A stretch of 64,000 bases of DNA from Bacteroidota bacterium (GTDB taxonomy: Bacteria; Bacteroidota; Bacteroidia; AKYH767-A; 2013-40CM-41-45), in assembly GCA_016708785.1 (NCBI GenBank), contig JADJFC010000004.1:372001-436000 (forward strand), read 5' to 3'. Under the pieces are notes generated by a model. That model was given only the letters and a program-made list of their open reading frames with translations. It was not told where the DNA came from and ran no database searches. A program made the translations under genes and the position numbers. This document shows, piece after piece, positions 1-9,200 of this stretch; within the stretch, counting starts at the first letter, position 1; every line of letters begins with the position of its first letter.

Positions 1-1
1 T

Positions 2-475
2 GAAAAGAAAGTAAGAGAATATAAAATTTTCCATCGCGGAAATTTGAAGATCGGCGTGTTTGGTATTGGAATAGAATTAAGAGGATTAGTTGATCCAAAG
101 TTGACAGGAAATATTTTATATAACGATCCGCTTGTTAATGCAAATAGAATTTCTACCTTGCTGAAAAATGAGGAGAAGTGTGATTTAGTTATTTGTCTTT
201 CTCATCTCGGTTATAAGTATAACGATAAAAAAGTTTCCGATTCTGTTCTTGCAAAAGAAAGTTCAAATATTGATCTAATCATTGGAGGTCATACACATAC
301 TTTCCTCGACGAACCAACACGAATCATCAATAACAACGGAAAAGAAGTTTTAGTGGCGCAAGTTGGATGGGCAGGAATAAAACTTGGACGAATAGATTAC
401 TACTTTGATTCAAAAAAAAGAAAAAAAGATTCAATAGCATCTACTGTAAAAATTAGTGAAAATACAATAGGCTAA
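2..475 (+). CDS. Metallophosphatase / 5'-nucleotidase N-terminal-type domain protein (partial, 5' end outside window)
   Basis: The frame is open from the first bases of the window to a TAA at 473-475, so the start lies upstream and only the last ~157 residues are seen. The motif GGHTHTF is the metal-binding GGHTH motif that closes calcineurin-type metallophosphoesterase domains, and ICLSHLG just before it is another conserved strand of the fold. In Bacteroidota such proteins are often stand-alone partners of a separate 5'-nucleotidase C-terminal-domain protein; here the protein ends about 60 residues after GGHTH, with no C-terminal substrate-binding domain, which fits that arrangement. Likely exported hydrolysis of nucleotides or other phosphoesters; the exact substrate cannot be told. 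dnaA follows 135 bp downstream on the same strand, and the gap holds only AT-rich sequence with T-runs. Confidence 0.85.
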   Translation, partial: EKKVREYKIFHRGNLKIGVFGIGIELRGLVDPKLTGNILYNDPLVNANRISTLLKNEEKCDLVICLSHLGYKYNDKKVSDSVLAKESSNIDLIIGGHTHTFLDEPTRIINNNGKEVLVAQVGWAGIKLGRIDYYFDSKKRKKDSIASTVKISENTIG

Positions 476-610
476 TAATTTTTTTTTTATTTTTTTTTAC
501 AGAATATTTGTAACAGAATTTAGAGAAAGAGATTTTGAAATTTCTGAATACAACCACACGACGAATAACACCTGAAAATAATTAATTAGTTAACCAACAA
601 AACCCTTTTC

Positions 611-2059
611 TTGAAAACCACTATTGAGAAAACTTGCGAGAGTATTTGGACAAAATGCCTGCAGATCATCAAAGACAACGTTAGTCCTCAGAGTTTCAAA
701 ACCTGGTTCGAGCCAATCAAGCCAATCAAGCTTGATGGTAAGGTCCTTACGATTGAAGTTCCAAGTCAGTTCTTTTACGAATGGCTTGAAGAGCACTACA
801 TTACTCTTTTACGAAAAACAATTCGCCAACAACTTGGTACTGAAGGAAGACTTGAGTACAGTATAGTTATGGAGAATGCAACTTCTGAATCGAAATCCTA
901 TACGGTAAAAATTCCAACACGCTCTCATGCGGATCTGAAAAACTCTCCCGTTAACGTTCCCATGAATTCTACTACAAATACCATTCGTAATCCGTTCATA
1001 ATACCCGGATTAAAGAAAGTGAACGTAGAATCACAGTTGAACCCGAATTACACGTTTGAAAATTTCATTGAAGGTGACTGCAATCGTTTGGCGCGTTCTG
1101 CCGGCTATGCTGTATCCAACAAACCCGGTGGTACTTCTTTCAATCCACTCTTAATTTATGGTGGTGTTGGTATGGGAAAAACGCATTTAGCGCATTCAAT
1201 CGGTATTGAGATCAAAAATTCTCATCCGGGGAAAACCGTTCTTTATGTTTCATCAGAAAAATTTACTCATCAATTCATTGATGCTGTAAGAAACAACGAA
1301 CAAAATGATTTCGTACATTTCTATCAGATGATTGATGTCCTTATTATTGATGACATCCAGTTCTTTGCAGGAAAAGAGAAAACACAAGATGTATTTTTCC
1401 ACATCTTCAATCACTTACACCAAACCGGTAAACAATTAATTCTTACTTCAGATAAAGCTCCTGTTGATCTTCAAGGAATGGAGCAACGTTTACTTAGCCG
1501 ATTCAAATGGGGCTTAGCAGCTGACCTTCAGATGCCTGATCTCGAAACACGAATAGCTATTTTAAATAAGAAGATGTATATCGATGGTATTGAGCTTCCT
1601 AAGGAGATTGTTGAATATATCGCTTACAGTATCACTTCAAACGTTCGTGAATTGGAAGGTGCTTTGATCTCAATTTTAGCTCAGGCATCACTGAATAAGA
1701 AAGCAGTTACCTTAGAACTTGCTAAGCAAATGATTGACAAATTCGTGAAAAACACAACCCACGAAGTTTCTATTGACTACATCCAGAAAATCGTTTGTGA
1801 CTACTTCGATCTTCCGATAGAAATGCTGAAATCTAAAACTCGTAAGCGTCAGGTAGTTCAGGCTCGTCAAATAGCCATGTACTTTGCTAAGAGCATGACT
1901 AAATCGTCGCTTAGCTCAATTGGAGCTCATTGTGGTGGTAAAGATCACGCCACAGTACTGCATGCTTGTAGAACGGTAAATAACCTTATTGAGACTGATA
2001 AAAAATTCAAAGCAAGTGTGCTTGAATTACAAAAGAAGATCTCTATTAGCGGTAAATAA
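611..2059 (+). CDS. dnaA: Chromosomal replication initiator protein DnaA
   Basis: DnaA binds DnaA boxes at the origin and opens DNA for helicase loading. All four domains are visible in 482 residues: N-terminal domain I (1-90, with the SFKTWFEPIKP region), a linker (90-145), the AAA+ domain with Walker A GGVGMGKTH (184-192), Walker B VLIIDDIQFF (243-252) and the sensor/arginine-finger region LLSRFKW (294-300), and the C-terminal DNA-binding domain with CGGKDHATVLHACRTV (441-456). The only plausible start is the TTG at 611: the upstream in-frame stop is TAG at 587 and there is no ATG or GTG between. A non-ATG start for dnaA is unusual but may limit expression. No consensus DnaA boxes (TTATNCACA) were seen in the 135 bp upstream, so I do not call an origin. 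A strong hairpin terminator follows the stop. Confidence 0.97.
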   Translation: MKTTIEKTCESIWTKCLQIIKDNVSPQSFKTWFEPIKPIKLDGKVLTIEVPSQFFYEWLEEHYITLLRKTIRQQLGTEGRLEYSIVMENATSESKSYTVKIPTRSHADLKNSPVNVPMNSTTNTIRNPFIIPGLKKVNVESQLNPNYTFENFIEGDCNRLARSAGYAVSNKPGGTSFNPLLIYGGVGMGKTHLAHSIGIEIKNSHPGKTVLYVSSEKFTHQFIDAVRNNEQNDFVHFYQMIDVLIIDDIQFFAGKEKTQDVFFHIFNHLHQTGKQLILTSDKAPVDLQGMEQRLLSRFKWGLAADLQMPDLETRIAILNKKMYIDGIELPKEIVEYIAYSITSNVRELEGALISILAQASLNKKAVTLELAKQMIDKFVKNTTHEVSIDYIQKIVCDYFDLPIEMLKSKTRKRQVVQARQIAMYFAKSMTKSSLSSIGAHCGGKDHATVLHACRTVNNLIETDKKFKASVLELQKKISISGK

Positions 2060-2080
2060 TACTCAAATGGCATTTAATGA

Positions 2081-2111
2081 AAACCACCGGAATTCTACCG
2101 GTGGTTTTTTT
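2081..2111 (+). terminator. Rho-independent terminator after dnaA
   Basis: A perfect 10-bp stem (2081-2090 with 2098-2107) and a 7-nt loop are followed by a run of T. It lies 22 bp after the dnaA stop codon. Confidence 0.9.
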
Positions 2112-2125
2112 ATTCAATTTTGTTT

Positions 2126-2133
2126 TACTTTTG
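2126..2133 (+). promoter_or_regulatory. Bacteroidota -7 promoter element (TACTTTTG)
   Basis: An exact match to TAnnTTTG, 70 bp before the GNAT-like gene and just after the dnaA terminator. The -33 region would overlap the T-rich terminator tail. The leader between it and the gene carries repeated GTTTAATG-like units (about 2150-2200). Confidence 0.5.
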
Positions 2134-2202
2134 CTTCATGTAATTTGAGTTTAATTATTGGTTTAAATTGTTTAATGAGTTTAATGGGTTTAATGAGTTA
2201 AA

Positions 2203-3360
2203 ATGCATATCGTTGAAGTAAAGTCTAGAAAAGACCAACAAGATTTCCTTCTGCTTCCTGTTGATCTCTACAAAACTGATCCAAATTGGATTAGACCTTT
2301 AGATAAAGATATTGAAGCTGTTTTTGATCGTACCAAAAACAAATTTTACAGACATGGGGATTGTACACGTTTTCTGCTTAAAACTGATCAAGGCGTCACC
2401 ATTGGCCGGATAGCTGCATTTTATAATGAGCGTACCTCAAAAAGAGAAGCCCAGCCCACAGGAGGAATTGGTTTTTTTGAATCACCAAATGATCAGAATG
2501 CTGCAAACATGCTCTTTGACGCAGGAAAGCAATGGCTTGCGGCCAGGAATATGGAAGCAATGGATGGCCCGATCAATTTCGGTGAACGCGATAGCTGGTG
2601 GGGATTGATTGTAGAAGGTTTTGACCCTGTTCCCTACAAGATGAATTATAATTTGCCATATTACAAACAGCTTTTCGAGAATTATGGCTTTAAGACTTAT
2701 TTCGAACAATGGTGCTTCTCCTCTACTGTTCACAATCAACTGCAAGGGAAATTTCATACTCGTCATGCCTTAATAGCTGCTGATCCTGATTACTCCTCCC
2801 GACATTTCAAAAAATCTCAACTGGCAAATTTTGCAGAGGATTTCCGGATAGTATATAACAAAGCATGGGCAAGACATGGAGGCGGAAAAGAATTGGAAGC
2901 AAAACAAACACTTCAACTCTTTAACTCTATGAAACCGGTCATCGATGAAAAACTGATCTGGTTTGTCTATTATAAAAATGAACCTGTTGGAGTTTGGATC
3001 AATCTGCCGGACATCAATCAGATCTTTAAAAAGTTCAATGGCAAATTCGGACTTTTTCAGAAACTCCGATTTATCATTGAATTAAAAAGGAAGAAGATCA
3101 AAAAAATGTATGGTCTCGTTTTCGGAATTGTACCTGAGCATCAGGCAAAAGGTGTTGATGCCTACATGATCCTGGAAGGTGCAAATTCTTTTATGAAAGA
3201 AAATATTTATCACGATTTCGAAATGCAATGGATCGGTGATTTCAATCCAAAAATGGTATCTGTCGCTGAAAACCTTGATAGTTCAAAAAGCAGAATTCTT
3301 GTAACTTATCGATATTTATTTGACAGAAACAAAGAATTTAAAAGGCATCCTATGTTCTAG
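2203..3360 (+). CDS. GNAT-fold acetyltransferase-like protein, function unknown
   Basis: 385 residues, ATG start, preceded by a separate promoter-like element, so probably monocistronic. I recognise it as a Bacteroidota family with an acetyltransferase-like fold: a C-terminal segment with VPEHQAKGVDAYMI resembles the acetyl-CoA-binding Q/RxxGxG/A turn of GNAT enzymes, and an N-terminal half (IGRIAAFYNE, then IGFFES, and GPINFGERDSWWGL) looks like a second, diverged GNAT-like half. No signal peptide or membrane segment is visible, so it should be cytoplasmic. The substrate is unknown. It lies between dnaA and a PAS sensor, with no operon partner. Family assignment is moderate; a catalytic acetyltransferase role is inference only. 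Confidence 0.75.
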   Translation: MHIVEVKSRKDQQDFLLLPVDLYKTDPNWIRPLDKDIEAVFDRTKNKFYRHGDCTRFLLKTDQGVTIGRIAAFYNERTSKREAQPTGGIGFFESPNDQNAANMLFDAGKQWLAARNMEAMDGPINFGERDSWWGLIVEGFDPVPYKMNYNLPYYKQLFENYGFKTYFEQWCFSSTVHNQLQGKFHTRHALIAADPDYSSRHFKKSQLANFAEDFRIVYNKAWARHGGGKELEAKQTLQLFNSMKPVIDEKLIWFVYYKNEPVGVWINLPDINQIFKKFNGKFGLFQKLRFIIELKRKKIKKMYGLVFGIVPEHQAKGVDAYMILEGANSFMKENIYHDFEMQWIGDFNPKMVSVAENLDSSKSRILVTYRYLFDRNKEFKRHPMF

Positions 3361-3502
3361 TTCATAAGTTTTGAAATTTTTCTGAAATAATAGGTAAATA
3401 TAAGACATATGTCGCTATTTTTACAGTTAAGGTGATCTCGTAAGTTGCGTTATATGACATCACTGTTGTTTATTTGATTTTTTCACTTAACTATTATTGA
3501 AC

Positions 3503-6157
3503 ATGGATGCAAAAAAAACACTAAAGATTCTTATTCTTGAAGAGAACCAATCTGAGATAAAACTCATTGAAAGTATTTTAATGGATTCAGAAATTCAGTT
3601 TGAATCAAAAAATGCAAAAACTGAAAATGACTTTATTAAATATGTGAATCGTTTCCGGCCTGATATCATTCTTGCGGGTACCAATCTTACAAAATATAGT
3701 GTACATGAAGCACTCAGCTTTTTGAAAGAACAATCATTACTGATTCCTTTTATTCTGATCACAGGTGCTATTCCTGAAGAACTAGCAAAAGACTACTTAA
3801 AGAATGGCGTAGATGAATACCTTACCAAATTCAACCTTCTTACTCTCCCTTCAGTAATCACAAAAGCGATAGGAATTAAAGCAACCATCAAGCAGAAAAT
3901 TGTAACTGATGAATTGAATAAGGAGAATGAAGCCAAACTCCAGACTTTTTTTGACAATAATCCTGAATCAATCTTTGAACTCAGTTTCAATTGTGAAATC
4001 ATTAACCTGAACAAATCAGCTAAAGATCTACTTGGTATTTCCGATACTAAACTTGCCGGCAAGAAGATCAAATTGTGCGACTATTTGGAATCTTCAAATT
4101 TTAAGGACTTTAAAGAGATATTTGCCAATTCTTGCAGAGGTTTTAAAAGGAGTATTTTGGCTCAGTTTCAACTTCCAAAAAAAGAAATTGTCTGGCTTGA
4201 TTGCAAATTTCTTCCACTTTTTAATCACGAGCAAAATGTAAGCTCAGTCCTACTGATTGCTATCAATGCAACAGAAAAAGAAAAAGCAAAATCAGAATTA
4301 TCTTATACTAAAACAAATTATGAAAAACTTGCTTCCTCAATTGATGAAGCACTTTTGTCAGTTGACAAGAATTTCAATGTTGTTCAGTTCAATGATGTTG
4401 CTTCAAAAATGATCCACAGGGTCAGGGGAATCAACGTAAAATCAGGAACAACTTTAAAGGAATTCGCTAGAAGTAGTGAAAGGGTCATTATCTGGTCCGA
4501 TCGATTTAACCGGGCTTTATCAGGAGAAAAGTTCCATGTTGAAGACATATTTGAACTAAGCGGTGAAAAATTATATGCGCAAATTACACTTTATCCAATT
4601 TATGACAATAACGAAATTGTAGGCGTTACCATTTTAGGTCGCGATATCTCCGATTATAAAAAAGCGGAGATCGAATTAAAGAAAAGCGAACAGATTTTCC
4701 GGACTTTATCTGAAAACGCTCCGGTTGGAATTATTAAATTAGATGATAATAGAAATTGTATTTATGCAAATGAGTACATGACTAATCTATTAGGAACGAC
4801 TTTCGAAAAAGTGAGTGCTCTTGGTTGGCTGGATTTTATTCACAAAGATGACAAAATTGAATTTTACAATAAGTTGAATAAATTCTTAGGTTCAAAAAGA
4901 AATCTAGTGACAAAGATTCGTTTTTCCGGAAAAGATCAGGAGACAATTTGGACAAAGGTTGGAATCGCAATCATTGAAAGCGAAGAAGGTACTTCATCAA
5001 TTGGTACCGTTACAAACATTACCGATTTAAAGAAAGCCTATGACAATCTGAATGAAAAACAGGTAATTATTGATTCAGTTGAACAAAACCCCAGAATTGG
5101 ATTTTGGGTACGTGATTTTCAAAATGAAGAAAAAGCCTTGTGGTCTGAATCGGTCTATAAAATATTTGAACAAGATAAAGCTAATGGACCGATACCAATA
5201 ACAAATCTTGTGAGTTTAATTCACCCTGATGATAGAGAAACTTTTATACAGAATATGAATAGTGTTAGAAATGGATTGTTTATTAATCAAGAATATCGCA
5301 TTCTGCCGAAGTCAGGAATTTTGAAATACATTTTCTATTCAGCTTATCCAATTTTAGATAAAAATAATCATATTGTAAAAATTAGTGGAACCATTCTTGA
5401 TTTAACTGATAATTATACAAAAGATAAAGAACTTAACAACCAAAAGATACTGATGACCAGTGCTTTTGAAATTGCAAGTATTGGTCTATGGGAACACAAT
5501 GTGGCTGAACGAACCACAATTTGGTCAAAGGAAACAAAGCGGATATTCGGACTAAAAGATAATGAAGCGCCTTTATCACTTGAGGTTTATTCTGCTATCA
5601 TACATCCTGATGACAGAAAAGGCTTTTTGGACTTTTTCAATCAGCAAGTCATAACAGGTAAACCTGGATCTTTTGAATACAGAATATTCATTCACGGTGA
5701 AATCAGGACGCATCTAACTTTCTCCCACCCTTTTTTAAATAAATTGAATAAGGCAGAACGGTTAACGGGAATAATAATTGACAAAACGAGTAATAGAAAA
5801 ACTGAAAATAGTCTGAAGGCGACAGAAAAATTATTTAACTCTTTTTTTGAGAATATTCCAAATGCAATTTTTATAGAAGACCGAGATGGAAATATCCTAA
5901 ATGTCAATAAGAAGGGATGCGAATTACAAGGCATGGAAAAAGCAGCATTAATTGGAAAAAACATTTCTGACCTTATTCCTATCAATGACAAAGTAAAGAT
6001 CCTGGCTGACTTTAGAAAAATGTTTGATGGGGAAATAAGTGAAATCAGTAGTAAATCCTACAAACTCTCGGGTGAATCTTCTACAGTGGAAATAAATGCA
6101 ATGAAAATAACCTATAAAGATATTCCGGCTGTTCTCCTTAACGTTAGAGAGGTTTAA
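3503..6157 (+). CDS. Degenerate receiver plus six PAS domains, no kinase or other output domain
   Basis: I use the ATG at 3503 (an in-frame TTG lies two codons earlier), giving 884 residues. Residues 1-125 form a response-regulator receiver fold, but the phospho-acceptor position in strand 3 (PDIILAGTN, residue 59) is Gly instead of Asp, so ordinary phosphotransfer is unlikely. Then come about six PAS domains: roughly 141-260, 268-385, 390-515, 520-640, 645-770 and 775-884, several ending in the linker typical of PAS chains. The protein stops immediately after the last PAS, where such proteins normally continue into HisKA/HATPase_c or GGDEF. No kinase-like coding is seen in any frame before the terminator at 6230. 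It may act by protein-protein interaction, or the output domain may have been lost. The ligands are unknown. Cytoplasmic; no membrane segment seen. Confidence 0.88.
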   Translation: MDAKKTLKILILEENQSEIKLIESILMDSEIQFESKNAKTENDFIKYVNRFRPDIILAGTNLTKYSVHEALSFLKEQSLLIPFILITGAIPEELAKDYLKNGVDEYLTKFNLLTLPSVITKAIGIKATIKQKIVTDELNKENEAKLQTFFDNNPESIFELSFNCEIINLNKSAKDLLGISDTKLAGKKIKLCDYLESSNFKDFKEIFANSCRGFKRSILAQFQLPKKEIVWLDCKFLPLFNHEQNVSSVLLIAINATEKEKAKSELSYTKTNYEKLASSIDEALLSVDKNFNVVQFNDVASKMIHRVRGINVKSGTTLKEFARSSERVIIWSDRFNRALSGEKFHVEDIFELSGEKLYAQITLYPIYDNNEIVGVTILGRDISDYKKAEIELKKSEQIFRTLSENAPVGIIKLDDNRNCIYANEYMTNLLGTTFEKVSALGWLDFIHKDDKIEFYNKLNKFLGSKRNLVTKIRFSGKDQETIWTKVGIAIIESEEGTSSIGTVTNITDLKKAYDNLNEKQVIIDSVEQNPRIGFWVRDFQNEEKALWSESVYKIFEQDKANGPIPITNLVSLIHPDDRETFIQNMNSVRNGLFINQEYRILPKSGILKYIFYSAYPILDKNNHIVKISGTILDLTDNYTKDKELNNQKILMTSAFEIASIGLWEHNVAERTTIWSKETKRIFGLKDNEAPLSLEVYSAIIHPDDRKGFLDFFNQQVITGKPGSFEYRIFIHGEIRTHLTFSHPFLNKLNKAERLTGIIIDKTSNRKTENSLKATEKLFNSFFENIPNAIFIEDRDGNILNVNKKGCELQGMEKAALIGKNISDLIPINDKVKILADFRKMFDGEISEISSKSYKLSGESSTVEINAMKITYKDIPAVLLNVREV

Positions 6158-6229
6158 ACCATAATTGCAATAGATAATACTATCATCATACGATATTAGA
6201 AAAATCAGCTTCATCACATTTTGAGTAAA

Positions 6230-6272
6230 AAAAGGGTGATTGATCAACGACTTGTTGATCAATCACCCTTTT
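6230..6272. terminator. Bidirectional terminator between PAS sensor and adhesin gene
   Basis: A perfect 18-bp stem (6230-6247 with 6255-6272) and a 7-nt loop, with A-rich and T-rich flanks, lie between the convergent sensor gene (+) and adhesin gene (-). It can serve both. Confidence 0.93.
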
Positions 6273-6293
6273 AAATTTAGACTATACGTCGGA

Positions 6294-9200
6294 TTATTCT
6301 ACAACCAGACGTATTGTTTTAGAAACGTTCTCCCCTGATTTTAAATTCAGAAGATAAATTCCCTTTGCAAGATCGCTTAAGTCGATGTCTACCGTATTAT
6401 TGCCTTCAATAGCACTGAATACTTCGCTGATGAGAATGTTTCCAGGAAGATCCATTATCGTCATCAACATTTTCGAGTCATTTACAGTTGTGAACTCAAC
6501 AGTTGCTTTACCTGAAGTCGGATTCGGATAAGCAGTCAAATCCCCTGAGAATTCAGATGAATTTTCGTCCGAAGCTGTTCTACACAATAAATTAACGCTG
6601 ACATTCTTTACACCTGGCTGAGAAGCTCCGCAAGTATTAATGGCATTGACACGTACAATTGCTGATGTGCTGGTTGCACTTGTATAATTAACAGATGCTG
6701 TTAAACCAGATGGAGTAATGACACCGCCGCCTGTTACAGACCAAGTATATGAAGTGGCTGTAGGAACAACTGGAATTGAATAAACAACTGCGGTTTGTGA
6801 TTTACAAACAGATGCTGATCCTGATACAACCGGAGTTGACGGGCGAGCACTGACAGTGAAACAACGTTGAACACTTGAACCACATCCATTATTTGCAACT
6901 ACACAGATGTTTCCATTATTTGTAAATAATCCGGTGAAGTTCACAGTAACGGTTAACCCATCAGGAGAAACTGATTGAATTGCGATACCGTTAGTTGATG
7001 TCCAAGTATAAGAAGTTGCTGTAGCAACCGCAGATATTGAATACTGGATTCCTGAAAGTCCACAAAGTCCTGTACCAGGTCCTGAAATACCTCCAGGCTG
7101 ATCAGGTGCAGAACGAACAACAAATGTTCTAGGGAAACTTCCACAAGAATTGCTTACGGTAATCGTAATCGTTCCGGACGTAAATGCCGGTCCAAAGTTA
7201 AACGAAGCTACAGTGTTCAATGAATTCTGACTTGAAGTTATCAGAGTGATATCTCCGGTAGTTGTCCATGTGTAAGTAGATGCACCAGTTACAAGTGGCA
7301 TTGTATACGTTGCTGTATTATTTGCACAGATGTAATTAGGTCCGATTACTGCATTTGAGTGAAGTGGGATTCCTGTTATCGTCATACCTCTTACTTGGCT
7401 ATTTCCCATACAGTTCACACCCCTAACTTGGACTGATCCCTGACCAAAGCCTATTGGAATATTTACCTGAATCGAATTAGTTCCTTGTCCGGAAATGATA
7501 TATACACCCGTACCTGTTACACTCCACAAATAACTCAATGCATTTGTTGAAGTAGCAGTATAAGTTGCAATATTTCCACCGCATATTATTGACGGTCCGG
7601 AAATTGGTGTTGGTTGCGAAGGTATAATCGTAAGAACAGGAATATTCATGCAACTCTGTGTACTCGTTCCGCAAACATTGACTGATGCAACACAAATGAA
7701 ACCACCTGCATATGTCGGTCCGAATGATACAGTGATAGAATTAGAAGTTGATGAACCTGATGCTCCTGCTGGAAGTACCCAATCATACGAAGTTGCCCCA
7801 GGCACGGCTACAATAGAATAGACGACACCAGTCTGGTTACGACAAGCTCCACCAGGACCACTAATGGCTCCAGGTGTTGCAGGTAATGAACCACCACTTG
7901 TAACTGTCGTTGATGCAGAACCGGTACAACCATTTCCATCCGTAATAATTACTGTATATGTTCCCGGTACAAGCGAGCTGATCGATTGTGTAGTTGGTCC
8001 ATTTGACCATGAATATGTATAGCTTCCTGTTCCACCTGTTGGAGCAACAGTTGCTGTTCCATCATTTCCTGCACAAGTTGTAGGTGTTGATGTTGCAGTT
8101 CCTTCTACTTTCGCTGGTTCTGTTAGTGTGACTGATACTGTTCCTTGACAACCATTATTATCGGTGACTGTGTAAACAATAGTCCCGACATATTGTGTCA
8201 TCGGGCCGGTACCTGTGTAAGGACCAGTTCCACCTGTTGCAGAGATTGTAACTGTAGTAGACTGACCATAGCATAGAATCGGAGTAGCAGAATATGTTGC
8301 AACTACCGGAGATGGTTGAGTGACAGTTATCGTTGTTGAATTTGTACAACCGTTTGCATCTGTTACCGTGTAAGTATACGTTCCGGCTGTTACAGTGAAT
8401 GTTCCTGTTCCGGTGATTATACCTGTTCCACCTGTAGCAGAAACCGTAACCGTTGATGTTCCACCGTTACATGCTATCGCCGTTGCTGAAGATGAAGCAA
8501 CCAATGCTGTAGGTTCAGTTACTGTGATAGTAGTTGAATTTGTACAACCGTTTGCATCTGTTACTGTGTAAGTATATGTTCCTGCTGTTACGGTCACCGG
8601 ACCTGTTCCTGTGTAAGGAGCTGTTCCGCCGCTTGCAGAAACTGTTACAGTTGATGTTCCACCGTTACAAGCAATCGCTGTTGCTGAAGATGAAGCAACC
8701 AGTGCAGTTGGTTCAGTTACTGTGATCGTTGTAGAATTTGTACAACCGTTTGCATCTGTTACCGTGTAAGTATATGTTCCTGCTGTTACGGTTACCGGAC
8801 CTGTTCCTGTATAAGGAGCTGTTCCACCACTTGCAGATACTGTTACAGTTGATGTTCCACCGTTACAAGCAATCGCCGTTGCTGAAGATGAAGCAACCAG
8901 TGCCGTTGGTTCAGTTACTGTGATCGTTGTAGAATTTGTACAACCATTAGCATCAGTTACTGTGTAAGTATACGTTCCTGCTGATACTGTTACCGGACCT
9001 GTTCCTGTGTAAGGAGCTGTTCCGCCGGTTGCAGAAACTGTTACAGTTGATGTTCCACCGTTACAAGCAATCGCCGTTGCTGAAGATGAAGCAACCAATG
9101 CCGTAGGTTCAGTTACTGTGATCGTTGTAGAATTTGTACAACCGTTAGCATCAGTTACTGTGTAAGTATAAGTTCCGGCAGTTACTGTTACCGGACCTGT

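Noticed and set aside
476..610. Replication origin next to dnaA
   Set aside because: No TTATNCACA boxes or clustered near-matches were seen in this gap; in Bacteroidota the origin need not be beside dnaA.
3497..3502. TTG at 3497 as start of the PAS sensor
   Set aside because: ATG at 3503, two codons later, is in frame and a more usual start.
5692..6262. Minus-strand frames overlapping the PAS sensor end
   Set aside because: They are shadows of the sensor gene in other frames and run through its terminator.
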